From: Enoplolaimus lenunculus | Lineage: Eukaryota > Nematoda > Enoplea > Enoplida > Thoracostomopsidae | Assembly (NCBI GenBank): GCA_030248215.1 | Contig: JASANG010000558.1 | Coordinates: forward strand, 124,001-188,000 | DNA: 64,000 bases | Direction: 5' to 3' | Shown here: positions 1 to 12,500 of the stretch, one piece after another | Layout of the letters: each line of letters begins with the position of its first letter | Numbering within the stretch: position 1 is the stretch's first letter | The notes under the pieces: generated by a model | Databases searched by the model: none | Told to the model about the DNA's origin: nothing | The model's input: only the letters and a program-made list of their open reading frames with translations | Position numbers and translations under genes: made by a program

Positions 1-54
1 GTCTGAAGTCCCGGTTCCTACCTAGACTGAAAGTACGTAGCCAGCTAACCTTAT

Positions 55-188
55 TAAAAGAGGGGTCCAAAACATTTGATGGGGGCATGCAAGGGTTTTC
101 GATGACTTACAGGCAAGGTTGAAAATTTTCCAGGGTGGCCAAAGTTGTTCCAAGGGACTGAGCTCTCAGACCCCACTAGCTACGGGCC
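55..188 (+). repeat. Family I repeat
   Basis: Dispersed repeat with AAGGGTTTTCGATGACTTAC, then CCCC...CTAGCTACGGGCC at the right end. It shares this order with copies at 2780, 11745 and 17141. It lies in the intron after PDI-like exon 10. Confidence 0.6.
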
Positions 189-204
189 TAATCTGACAAC
201 TCAC

Positions 205-548
205 TTTGTTCAGCTACACAATCCACACGACCAATAAAATGGACATTTTTGACATTTTTGACACGGTTGACGTCCACTTTTCCGTCAGAATTTTGCCGAC
301 TTAACGATTTCGCTGCTTGAGCAATAATTGATTTTAGTTTTGCTGATTTATGACACCAGGGTGCATAGAACATTATCACAGCACCGGGAGCTTGAGTCAA
401 TCGTGACTCGAAATTCAGACCATTTAGAGGGATGACAAAGAGCTCAAAATCTTCTACGGGGGCGGCAGTTTGAGGTTGCGTTTTTGGCAGTTGGTCATCG
501 CCTATGGTTGGTTTCACTCCAACGGCAGTTCGTTTTTCAGGTTTCAAT
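205..548 (-). CDS. PDI-like exon 10: linker and first half of thioredoxin domain 5 (CHKS)
   Basis: Acceptor TGCTTTCAG before 548, donor CAAA|GTGAGT at 205. About 35 residues of Pro/Thr/Gln linker precede IMFYAPWCHKSAK and the GRVDC end. The site has only the N-terminal cysteine (CxxS), as in some PDI-family members that form mixed disulfides. The matching second half lies beyond the left edge. Confidence 0.82.
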
Positions 549-3500
549 CTGAAAGCAGAAAAAATATTTCGTTTCATTTCAGAAATCGAATCAGTCATTA
601 ATAATACGAGATTGCGTTGAAAACAGTTACAGGATGTACGCAAGTTATCACTCTGGCTGGCGAAATTAGATTCTAAATTACACTTTTTTGCTTATAGGCT
701 TAGGTTTAGGAGCACATTTTGACAACGTTTAGGCTTAGGCTTAGTTATACGCATAAAATATACAGTTACGCCCCTAAAAGTAATATTGGCCGAAAAACGT
801 TCCGCCTCTGATCTTTACATACGCAACTCTGGTTTCAAATTTGATATCTGGACGCTTACTTTCGTAAAGATTCTTCAGGATTTAAGATCATCAAAATGAT
901 ATCAGGTGTGACTTCGGCGGTATAATTATGAACCATTGTGACACCTTTATAGACTAAAAGCGTAGGCGGATTTTTGGCTTCAGTTGTCTCGCAGTACTCT
1001 AAATAACAGGCAATTAAAATAAACATTAGGAATCGTGTCAAAAATATCAAACGCTTTTAACCAATCGGAAAAATATCGTTTACATCGATGCTAAAATAGC
1101 GATTAGCCAATTAGCTTTCACCGTTTGAATTTGAAGCCAAATGCCGTTTTGCCACTCTGGCGATCCGGTTTTGAGGGTCCAAGGTTGCAAAATGCCGTTC
1201 TGAAAGAAGCTGTTTCATCGCGAAAAACGTTTAAAGTACCGGTTTATGGTTGACACGAATCCTATGGGTGGCTCTATGTTTGTCGTAGGGCACCGTCCGT
1301 CATCTTACGGTATTGTACGTGAGTAACTCGTGGACCATACCGCGTCGTGGCAAACGGTGACGGACGGCGCCGGACGTATTCAAAAGTATAGCGCCACCCT
1401 TAGTGTGTTCAAAAGTAATTGCAGGACAGCTATGCGGTTTAATTATTCACACGTTGAATTTACAGTATTTTATGGTTGTAAGCAAAAATAAAACTAACAG
1501 CGTTGCTGTTTGAATTTTTGGCCCATGTATAGAACAGGGCCGGATCGTTTTCCGGCGCAGCTGTAATAGTCATTTTAAGCATTTAGACTAACTTTTTTGC
1601 TTTATGCTTTGGCTTAGGCTTAGGCTTAGGCTTAGGCATTGTCTTAGGAATAGGCTCATCCTTTACGCTTAGGTTTAGGCTTAGGCTTATGCTCACGCTT
1701 AGGGATACGCTTTACTGTTCCATCCCTGATCTTTACATGGGCCGAATTTTCTAAAACTGTTTCTATTTCGGAAAATAAACTTTTCAACTGTTGACGTAAA
1801 AATTCCGCTTGCCTTTTTGTGAAACAAACGGCCAAACCGCCAATTTCAAGTTCCGAGTTTTGACAAAAAACGACCATTTTACAACAACTGTTTTAGTCGC
1901 ATGGGTATATTTCAGGATAATAAAATGAATTTCTGCTTCGTTTGATATTTATTTCACGCGTCCGATAGGAATACACCTGTAGAAACCTTTTGTTGGGTTT
2001 CCAAAATGACCGTTGACCACAGGCGGAGCCAGTATTATAGTTCCGGAGAGTATGACCACAGTTAAATGTTACCGGACATTGTAGTAAGCCGGAAAACACT
2101 TTCCCCATTGCGTGTTGTAACGTCCCACAGGTGGTCGGCGTCCAGGACTTGGATGAAACCATTTTCAGCGGTAGCTGGTGCACTGCAAAAAATAGGGAGT
2201 CAAATTGACTCTCTCGGAAATAGGCTTTTCCGGACTACACAAACTGAGTCAAAATTCGACTCCGACAGAGTCAAATTCGATTCACTGAATCGCTCAGTGA
2301 GTCGAATTTGATTCCGTTTGTGTAGTTAGGAAAAGCCTATTTCCCAGAAAGTCAATTTGACTCCCTATTTTTTACAGTGATGTTCTCTTCTTCAATCCAG
2401 CAGAATGTTTATTCTAAAACCTGTAAAAGCGGCTTTATTTATCGAAAAACTCACTCATATGTTTCGCACAATCGACAGCTCCGATGTATTTGTTTTCATA
2501 GACGGTGTTTGGACGGACAGCGTTTGCGGCAAGAATCAAAGCATTTTTCATTCGTTTACATTTGTCGTCGCAATGCCTTCCAATGTAAAGAACCACTGAT
2601 ATCGGCGAATTGGCCAGTTTCGCTTTCAACGCTTTTGGATCGACCAGAAGTTGTTCGAATTGCGGCAGAGCCACGTGTTCGTCAGGGTCTTTTTCGATTG
2701 GTTGGCCGTTCATTCGCCTGAACAAAAAAATCATTTTTAAAATAACAACATTTTTAATTACGCAAACCGGAGTCTTGTTGGAGACCCCGTAGCCACAGGA
2801 AGGAGATGAGGGACTCAGAACCTCATAAAAAATTTTCGCTACCAGAAGTTTTTACCTCGCTTGTATGTCATGGGGTATAATTGTATGCCCCTCCTGAAAT
2901 TTTATAAGCCATCCCAGCGAAGTGAAGTAGTTACAGGCCTGTCGTACTGGGCGCTATACTTTTGATGCCGTCTGGCGTTGTTCGACACCGCCCGTCGTCG
3001 TTCAACACCGCCCGTCGCCGTTCGACACCGCCCGTCGCCGTGCGTAACCGTACGGTATCTTTATGCGAATTACTCACATACGATACCGGATGGCGACGGA
3101 CAGGGACGAACGGCCCGTACGACAACGATCGCACCACATTTTTTATCAAACTTTTCTCGCCAGTCCAACAGATAAGGTTGGAGTAACAAAGATGTCAAGA
3201 ATTACGGTACTTTTGTGTAGTTGAATGGATGGGCCTCACGCTCATTCAAGGAACCTTACATTTGTGGACCAGGATAAGCTCCCGTATTGGTAACGGTAAA
3301 ACGTTCAAGGCAGTGGCGGATCCAGGATCTCAAAATGGGGGGGGGCAAAATTTCACAGGTAATAAACTTACTTTTGACCCACACACAAACCACGAACTAT
3401 TGTCACAAAATTGCTATATAATTTTTGTCGAGATGCTGTTGGGGGGGGGGGCACGGCCGGGGTGGCCTCCCCCATGGATCCGCCATTGGTTCAAGGGTCA

Positions 3501-6500
3501 ATACATAAACCAAATCTTACATACATCCCTGTTCTGTGTTCATTAAACGCGAGCAGAATGCCTTCAGTTGTCCGCGGCGATTTCATGTGTTCAATGAACG
3601 AGCCGTTTTTGTAGATTCGAAACAATGGATACACAAGGACGCTCTGTTGCTGGCAAAATTCTGAAATAAAACACGCAACCTGGGTAAATTTACAACTTTA
3701 ACCCTTTCTCACATGAATATTTTCAATTTTCCCTGAAACCTACTTTTATGCTGGGATTCGAACTCCAGTGACTGGAGTGGGAGGCGTATATCATCACCAC
3801 TCAGCTATAGGAGCTTGACGCTCGAGCCCGAGGGGGCTCTCACGTCTTGTGGTGATTTAGTACTATGTATACGTGTTGCAATTGTTAAACACGGTGCGAT
3901 ATATATTACTTAACGTATGTACACTGCGCTAAGTTGCCTATAGGCAACTCAATGTGAGAAGGGGTTAATCTCGCAAACTAAACCAAATTAATTGTTTAAA
4001 AAGTTACTGTACCATACTCAGGTACGGAGTGTCATAACCCAAGACGTATTAATTTACCCCAATTTTGAATTGGGCCAGTCTAGCGCTGATTGACGACATG
4101 GGCTACAACGCGTGGTAGCAGCAGCAGGGATAGCGAAGTGTATAAGGCATATATGTCATAGCCCAAGTCGTGATTCAGCCCAATTCCGAATTGGGGCGAA
4201 ATTTCTAGAGACACGACAACTATACTTACACATGTTTTAGTCTGCTAAATCTTATGAGTGAAATTTTTTTCGGACTCACAGTCGCAATAAACGTTTAAAT
4301 CGACTTATACGCCACTTCAAAATGAAATCCTGGTTACGTCTCTGATTAGTCGAAGAAAGCATAGTTGAGTTCAACTTTGCAAACTCTATGATTAGTCGAA
4401 GAAAGCATAGTTGAGTTCAACTTTGCAAACTCTATGATTAGTCGAAGAAAGCATAGTTGAGTTCAACTTTGCAAACTCTATGATTAGTCGAAGAAAGCAT
4501 AGTTGAGTTCAACTTTGCAAACTCTATGATTAGTCGAAGAAAGCATAGTTGAGTTCAACTTTGCAAACTCTATGATTAGTCGAAGAAAGCATAGTTGAGT
4601 TCAACTTTGCAAACTCTATGATTAGTCGAAGAAAGCATAGTTGAGTTCAACTTTGCAAACTCTCTGATTAGTCGAAGAAAGCATAGTTGAGTTCAACTTT
4701 GCAAACTCTCTGATTAGTCGAAGAAAGCATAGTTGAGTTCAACTTTGCAAACTCTATGATTAGTCGAAGAAAGCATAGTTGAGTTCAACTTTGCAAACTC
4801 TATGATTAGTCGAAGAAAGCATAGTTGAGTTCAACTTTGCAAACTCTATGATTAGTCGAAGAAAGCATAGTTGAGTTCAACTTTGCAAACTATATGATTA
4901 GTCGAAGAAAGCATAGTTGAGTTCAACTTTGCAAACTCTATGATTAGTCGAAGAAAGCATAGTTGAGTTCAACTTTGCAAACTCTATGATTAGTCGAAGA
5001 AAGCATAGTTGAGTTCAACTTTGCAAACTCTATGATTAGTCGAAGAAAGCATAGTTGAGTTCAACTTTGCAAATCTCTACGATTACTTTGCAAACTCTAT
5101 GATTAGTCGAAGAAAGCATAGTTGAGTTCAACTTTGCAAACTCTATGATTAGTCGAAGAAAGCATAGTTGAGTTCAACTTTGCAAACTCTACGATTAGTC
5201 GAAGAAAGCATAGTTGAGTTCAACTTTGCAAACTCTATGATTAGTCGAAGAAAGCATAGTTGAGTTCAACTTTGCAAACTCTATGATTAGTCGAAGAAAG
5301 CATAGTTGAGTTCAACTTTGCAAACTCTATGATTAGTCGAAGAAAGCATAGTTGAGTTCAACTTTGCAAACTCTATGATTAGTCGAAGAAAGCATAGTTG
5401 AGTTCAACTTTGCAAACTCTATGATTAGTCGAAGAAAGCATAGTTGAGTTCAACTTTGCAAACTCTATGATTAGTCGAAGAAAGCATAGTTGAGTTCAAC
5501 TTTGCAAACTCTATGATTAGTCGAAGAAAGCATAGTTGAGTTCAACTTTGCAAACTCTATGATTAGTCGAAGAAAGCATAGTTGAGTTCAACTTTGCAAA
5601 CTCTATGATTAGTCGAAGAAAGCATAGTTGAGTTCAACTTTGCAAACTCTATGATTAGTCGAAGAAAGCATAGTTGAGTTCAACTTTGCAAACTCTATGA
5701 TTAGTCGAAGAAAGCATAGTTGAGTTCAACTTTGCAAACTCTATGATTAGTCGAAGAAAGCATAGTTGAGTTCAACTTTGCAAACTCTATGATTAGTCGA
5801 AGAAAGCATAGTTGAGTTCAACTTTGCAAACTCTATGATTAGTCGAAGAAAGCATAGTTGAGTTCAACTTTGCAAACTCTATGATTAGTCGAAGAAAGCA
5901 TAGTTGAGTTCAACTTTGCAAACTCTATGATTAGTCGAAGAAAGCATAGTTGAGTTCAACTTTGCAAACTCTATGATTAGTCGAAGAAAGCATAGTTGAG
6001 TTCAACTTTGCAAACTCTATGATTAGTCGAAGAAAGCATAGTTGAGTTCAACTTTGCAAACTCTATGATTAGTCGAAGAAAGCATAGTTGAGTTCAACTT
6101 TGCAAACTCTATGATTAGTCGAAGAAAGCATAGTTGAGTTCAACTTTGCAAACTCTATGATTAGTCGAAGAAAGCATAGTTGAGTTCAACTTTGCAAACT
6201 CTATGATTAGTCGAAGAAAGCATAGTTGAGTTCAACTTTGCAAACTCTATGATTAGTCGAAGAAAGCATAGTTGAGTTCAACTTTGCAAACTCTATGATT
6301 AGTCGAAGAAAGCATAGTTGAGTTCAACTTTGCAAACTCTATGATTAGTCGAAGAAAGCATAGTTGAGTTCAACTTTGCAAACTCTATGATTAGTCGAAG
6401 AAAGCATAGTTGAGTTCAACTTTGCAAACTCTATGATTAGTCGAAGAAAGCATAGTTGAGTTCAACTTTGCAAACTCTATGATTAGTCGAAGAAAGCATA

Positions 6501-9500
6501 GTTGAGTTCAACTTTGCAAACTCTATGATTAGTCGAAGAAAGCATAGTTGAGTTCAACTTTGCAAACTCTATGATTAGTCGAAGAAAGCATAGTTGAGTT
6601 CAACTTTGCAAACTCTCTGATTAGTCGAAGAAAGCATAGTTGAGTTCAACTTTGCAAACTCTATGATTAGTCGAAGAAAGCATAGTTGAGTTCAACTTTG
6701 CAAACTCTATGATTAGTCGAAGAAAGCATAGTTGAGTTCAACTTTGCAAACTCTATGATTAGTCGAAGAAAGCATAGTTGAGTTCAACTTTGCAAACTCT
6801 ATGATTAGTCGAAGAAAGCATAGTTGAGTTCAACTTTGCAAACTCTATGATTAGTCGAAGAAAGCATAGTTGAGTTCAACTTTGCAAACTCTATGATTAG
6901 TCGAAGAAAGCATAGTTGAGTTCAACTTTGCAAACTCTATGATTAGTCGAAGAAAGCATAGTTGAGTTCAACTTTGCAAACTCTATGATTAGTCGAAGAA
7001 AGCATAGTTGAGTTCAACTTTGCAAACTCTATGATTAGTCGAAGAAAGCATAGTTGAGTTCAACTTTGCAAACTCTATGATTAGTCGAAGAAAGCATAGT
7101 TGAGTTCAACTTTGCAAACTCTATGATTAGTCGAAGAAAGCATAGTTGAGTTCAACTTTGCAAACTCTATGATTAGTCGAAGAAAGCATAGTTGAGTTCA
7201 ACTTTGCAAACTCTCTGATTAGTCGAAGAAAGCATAGTTGAGTTCAACTTTGCAAACTCTATGATTAGTCGAAGAAAGCATAGTTGAGTTCAACTTTGCA
7301 AACTCTATGATTAGTCGAAGAAAGCATAGTTGAGTTCAACTTTGCAAACTCTATGATTAGTCGAAGAAAGCATAGTTGAGTTCAACTTTGCAAACTCTAT
7401 GATTAGTCGAAGAAAGCATAGTTGAGTTCAACTTTGCAAACTCTATGATTAGTCGAAGAAAGCATAGTTGAGTTCAACTTTGCAAACTCTATGATTAGTC
7501 GAAGAAAGCATAGTTGAGTTCAACTTTGCAAACTCTATGATTAGTCGAAGAAAGCATAGTTGAGTTCAACTTTGCAAACTCTATGATTAGTCGAAGAAAG
7601 CATAGTTGAGTTCAACTTTGCAAACTCTATGATTAGTCGAAGAAAGCATAGTTGAGTTCAACTTTGCAAACTCTATGATTAGTCGAAGAAAGCATAGTTG
7701 AGTTCAACTTTGCAAACTCTATGATTAGTCGAAGAAAGCATAGTTGAGTTCAACTTTGCAAACTCTATGATTAGTCGAAGAAAGCATAGTTGAGTTCAAC
7801 TTTGCAAACTCTATGATTAGTCGAAGAAAGCATAGTTGAGTTCAACTTTGCAAACTCTATGATTAGTCGAAGAAAGCATAGTTGAGTTCAACTTTGCAAA
7901 CTCTATGATTAGTCGAAGAAAGCATAGTTGAGTTCAACTTTGCAAACTCTATGATTAGTCGAAGAAAGCATAGTTGAGTTCAACTTTGCAAACTCTATGA
8001 TTAGTCGAAGAAAGCATAGTTGAGTTCAACTTTGCAAACTCTATGATTAGTCGAAGAAAGCATAGTTGAGTTCAACTTTGCAAACTCTATGATTAGTCGA
8101 AGAAAGCATAGTTGAGTTCAACTTTGCAAACTCTCTGATTAGTCGAAGAAAGCATAGTTGAGTTCAACTTTGCAAACTCTATGATTAGTCGAAGAAAGCA
8201 TAGTTGAGTTCAACTTTGCAAACTCTATGATTAGTCGAAGAAAGCATAGTTGAGTTCAACTTTGCAAACTCTATGATTAGTCGAAGAAAGCATAGTTGAG
8301 TTCAACTTTGCAAACTCTATGATTAGTCGAAGAAAGCATAGTTGAGTTCAACTTTGCAAACTCTATGATTAGTCGAAGAAAGCATAGTTGAGTTCAACTT
8401 TGCAAACTCTATGATTAGTCGAAGAAAGCATAGTTGAGTTCAACTTTGCAAACTCTATGATTAGTCGAAGAAAGCATAGTTGAGTTCAACTTTGCAAACT
8501 CTATGATTAGTCGAAGAAAGCATAGTTGAGTTCAACTTTGCAAACTCTATGATTAGTCGAAGAAAGCATAGTTGAGTTCAACTTTGCAAACTCTATGATT
8601 AGTCGAAGAAAGCATAGTTGAGTTCAACTTTGCAAACTCTATGATTAGTCGAAGAAAGCATAGTTGAGTTCAACTTTGCAAACTCTATGATTAGTCGAAG
8701 AAAGCATAGTTGAGTTCAACTTTGCAAACTCTATGATTAGTCGAAGAAAGCATAGTTGAGTTCAACTTTGCAAACTCTATGATTAGTCGAAGAAAGCATA
8801 GTTGAGTTCAACTTTGCAAACTCTATGATTAGTCGAAGAAAGCATAGTTGAGTTCAACTTTGCAAACTCTATGATTAGTCGAAGAAAGCATAGTTGAGTT
8901 CAACTTTGCAAACTCTATGATTAGTCGAAGAAAGCATAGTTGAGTTCAACTTTGCAAACTCTATGATTAGTCGAAGAAAGCATAGTTGAGTTCAACTTTG
9001 CAAACTCTATGATTAGTCGAAGAAAGCATAGTTGAGTTCAACTTTGCAAACTCTCTGATTAGTCGAAGAAAGCATAGTTGAGTTCAACTTTGCAAACTCT
9101 ATGATTAGTCGAAGAAAGCATAGTTGAGTTCAACTTTGCAAACTCTATGATTAGTCGAAGAAAGCATAGTTGAGTTCAACTTTGCAAACTCTATGATTAG
9201 TCGAAGAAAGCATAGTTGAGTTCAACTTTGCAAACTCTATGATTAGTCGAAGAAAGCATAGTTGAGTTCAACTTTGCAAACTCTATGATTAGTCGAAGAA
9301 AGCATAGTTGAGTTCAACTTTGCAAACTCTATGATTAGTCGAAGAAAGCATAGTTGAGTTCAACTTTGCAAACTCTATGATTAGTCGAAGAAAGCATAGT
9401 TGAGTTCAACTTTGCAAACTCTATGATTAGTCGAAGAAAGCATAGTTGAGTTCAACTTTGCAAACTCTATGATTAGTCGAAGAAAGCATAGTTGAGTTCA

Positions 9501-12500
9501 ACTTTGCAAACTCTATGATTAGTCGAAGAAAGCATAGTTGAGTTCAACTTTGCAAACTCTATGATTAGTCGAAGAAAGCATAGTTGAGTTCAACTTTGCA
9601 AACTCTATGATTAGTCGAAGAAAGCATAGTTGAGTTCAACTTTGCAAACTCTATGATTAGTCGAAGAAAGCATAGTTGAGTTCAACTTTGCAAACTCTAT
9701 GATTAGTCGAAGAAAGCATAGTTGAGTTCAACTTTGCAAACTCTCGAAGAAAGCATAGTTGAGTTCAACTTTGCAAACTCTATGATTAGTCGAAGAAAGC
9801 ATAGTTGAGTTCAACTTTGCAAACTCTCTGATTAGTCGAAGAAAGCATAGTTGAGTTCAACTTTGCAAACTCTATGATTAGTCGAAGAAAGCATAGTTGA
9901 GTTCAACTTTGCAAACTCTATGATTAGTCGAAGAAAGCATAGTTGAGTTCAACTTTGCAAACTCTCTGATTAGTCGAAGAAAGCATAGTTGAGTTCAACT
10001 TTGCAAACTCTATGATTAGTCGAAGAAAGCATAGTTGAGTTCAACTTTGCAAACTCTATGATTAGTCGAAGAAAGCATAGTTGAGTTCAACTTTGCAAAC
10101 TCTCTGATTAGTCGAAGAAAGCATAGTTGAGTTCAACTTTGCAAACTCTATGATTAGTCGAAGGAAGCATAGTTGAGTTCAACTTTGCAAACTCTATGAT
10201 TAGTCGAAGAAAGCATAGTTGAGTTCAACTTTGCAAACTCTATGATTAGTCGAAGAAAGCATAGTTGAGTTCAACTTTGCAAACTCTATGATTAGTCGAA
10301 GAAAGCATAGTTGAGTTCAACTTTGCAAACTCTATGATTAGTCGAAGAAAGCATAGTTGAGTTCAACTTTGCAAACTCTATGATTAGTCGAAGAAAGCAT
10401 AGTTGAGTTCAACTTTGCAAACTCTATGATTAGTCGAAGAAAGCATAGTTGAGTTCAACTTTGCAAACTCTCTGATTAGTCGAAGAAAGCATAGTTGAGT
10501 TCAACTTTGCAAACTCTATGATTAGTCGAAGGAAGCATAGTTGAGTTCAACTTTGCAAACTCTATGATTAGTCGAAGAAAGCATAGTTGAGTTCAACTTT
10601 GCAAACTCTATGATTAGTCGAAGAAAGCATAGTTGAGTTCAACTTTGCAAACTCTATGATTAGTCGAAGGAAGCATAGTTGAGTTCAACTTTGCAAACTC
10701 TATGATTAGTCGAAGAAAGCATAGTTGAGTTCAACTTTGCAAACTCTCTGATTAGTCGAAGAAAGCATAGTTGAGTTCAACTTTGCAAACTCTATGATTA
10801 GTCGAAGAAAGCATAGTTGAGTTCAACTTTGCAAACTCTCTGATTAGTCGAAGAAAGCATAGTTGAGTTCAACTTTGCAAACTCTATGATTAGTCGAAGA
10901 AAGCATAGTTGAGTTCAACTTTGCAAACTCTATGATTAGTCGAAGGAAGCATAGTTGAGTTCAACTTTGCAAACTCTATGATTAGTCGAAGGAAGCATAG
11001 TTGAGTTCAACTTTGCAAACTCTATGATTAGTCGAAGAAAGCATAGTTGAGTTCAACTTTGCAAACTCTATGATTAGTCGAAGGAAGCATAGTTGAGTTC
11101 AACTTTGCAAACTCTATGATTAGTCGAAGGAAGCATAGTTGAGTTCAACTTTGCAAACTCTATGATTAGTCGAAGGAAGCATAGTTGAGTTCAACTTTGC
11201 AAACTCAACAAATGCGCGTGACCGCCAGGAACTGGCATGACCGACTCATCTTTTGAGCCCCAATGAGCAGAAGTGAGTTTCGAACTGAGACATCTGCATA
11301 TTGAAATCATTTGCATTTTTCAGTTGTTTAAATTTTAACAAATTGTAAATTTTAAAAGAAAAAAGGTTTAAAACCGATTTGAATTTGCGTTTTTACCTTC
11401 ACTCACTGAACAATCAATTGCACCGAGCCAATATTCACGGTCGACGCCATGTTGACGCATTAACGACGCAGTTTCTAATACAATCGGCTTTGAGGATTTG
11501 CAATGTGGACACCACGGAGCGAAAAACATCATTATTGCAATTTTGTAGTTTTCAATTATTTCAAAAAATTCAAATTCGTCCGAAACGATGTCTTCAAATT
11601 TTAACGGTTGTTTACGGCTGAAATTTTTATAAATCAGGCAAAACAAACCAAATATTACCGTTTTGTGTACATCAGATATCCCAAAGTTTAATACACAATG
11701 GTTGAATTTCTGAAACCCTAAGTACAACTTCATACTTAAGTATTTCGCTAAGTCGGGACTGTATCGAAAGGTCGGGGCAGAGGGGTGCCACCCCTGAACA
11801 ATTTTTGGCCATCCCAAGCAAGTTTTCAACATTCCTTGTAAGTCAACGAAAACCCTATATGCCTCTCCTGAAAAATTATTAGCACCCCCTAGCAATGTAA
11901 TCTAGCTACAGGCCTGTGCTAACTACTTAAGCAAATTATCGTTTTTAAAACTGTACTTAAGTTAAGTAAATACTGAAGTCGCTCGTAAAGTTTAATATAT
12001 TAAAAAGTAATAGTTTAGAATGCTATCTTGGTTCAATTGAAATTGTAGCCTCATGTGACCTCCTTTGGTATACGCAAATCTCATGATTTCTCTCTCATGG
12101 CGCTGGTACATAATTTTCAATTCTATGTTTGGTCAAAAAAGTAAAGTATTTACTTAAGTCAGTGACTTCAGTAAGTATTTAAGCAAAACTTTAGTAAATA
12201 TTTAACGAAGATTTCACAAACCCAGCCATTGAGTTGTGTACATTTCACTATTGTAAATCGATACTTTTATGGTTTTTCAAAAAACACGCTGTTTGAAACG
12301 CGAAAAATGTTAAAAATAGCGGCTTGTTTTTTGAAAACATATCCAAGATGAGTCTTGCTAAAATTTCAAACTCCGGGTTTTAAGACAAAATTTAACGGTT
12401 TTGTGAAATGGTTTACCGTTGAATTTCGCTATACACCGATTCGACGTCTTCTTTGAATCCTTCAGCGGTCATTTCACCGTTGTATTCTTGGTCAAATTTG

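Noticed and set aside
1656-1877. Minus-strand open frame (MVVFCQNSELEIGG...) between PDI-like exons 8 and 9
   Set aside because: Its end runs into the family A MITE, and exons 8 and 9 join in phase without it.
2066-2180. Minus-strand segment with VLDADHLWDV-like reading, resembling the start of a thioredoxin domain
   Set aside because: The reading frame does not fit the phase of exon 8, and the acceptor would come from a MITE end; no transcript support visible.
4340-11206. CRISPR array
   Set aside because: Repeats are directly adjacent with no unique spacers; it is a satellite in an animal intron.
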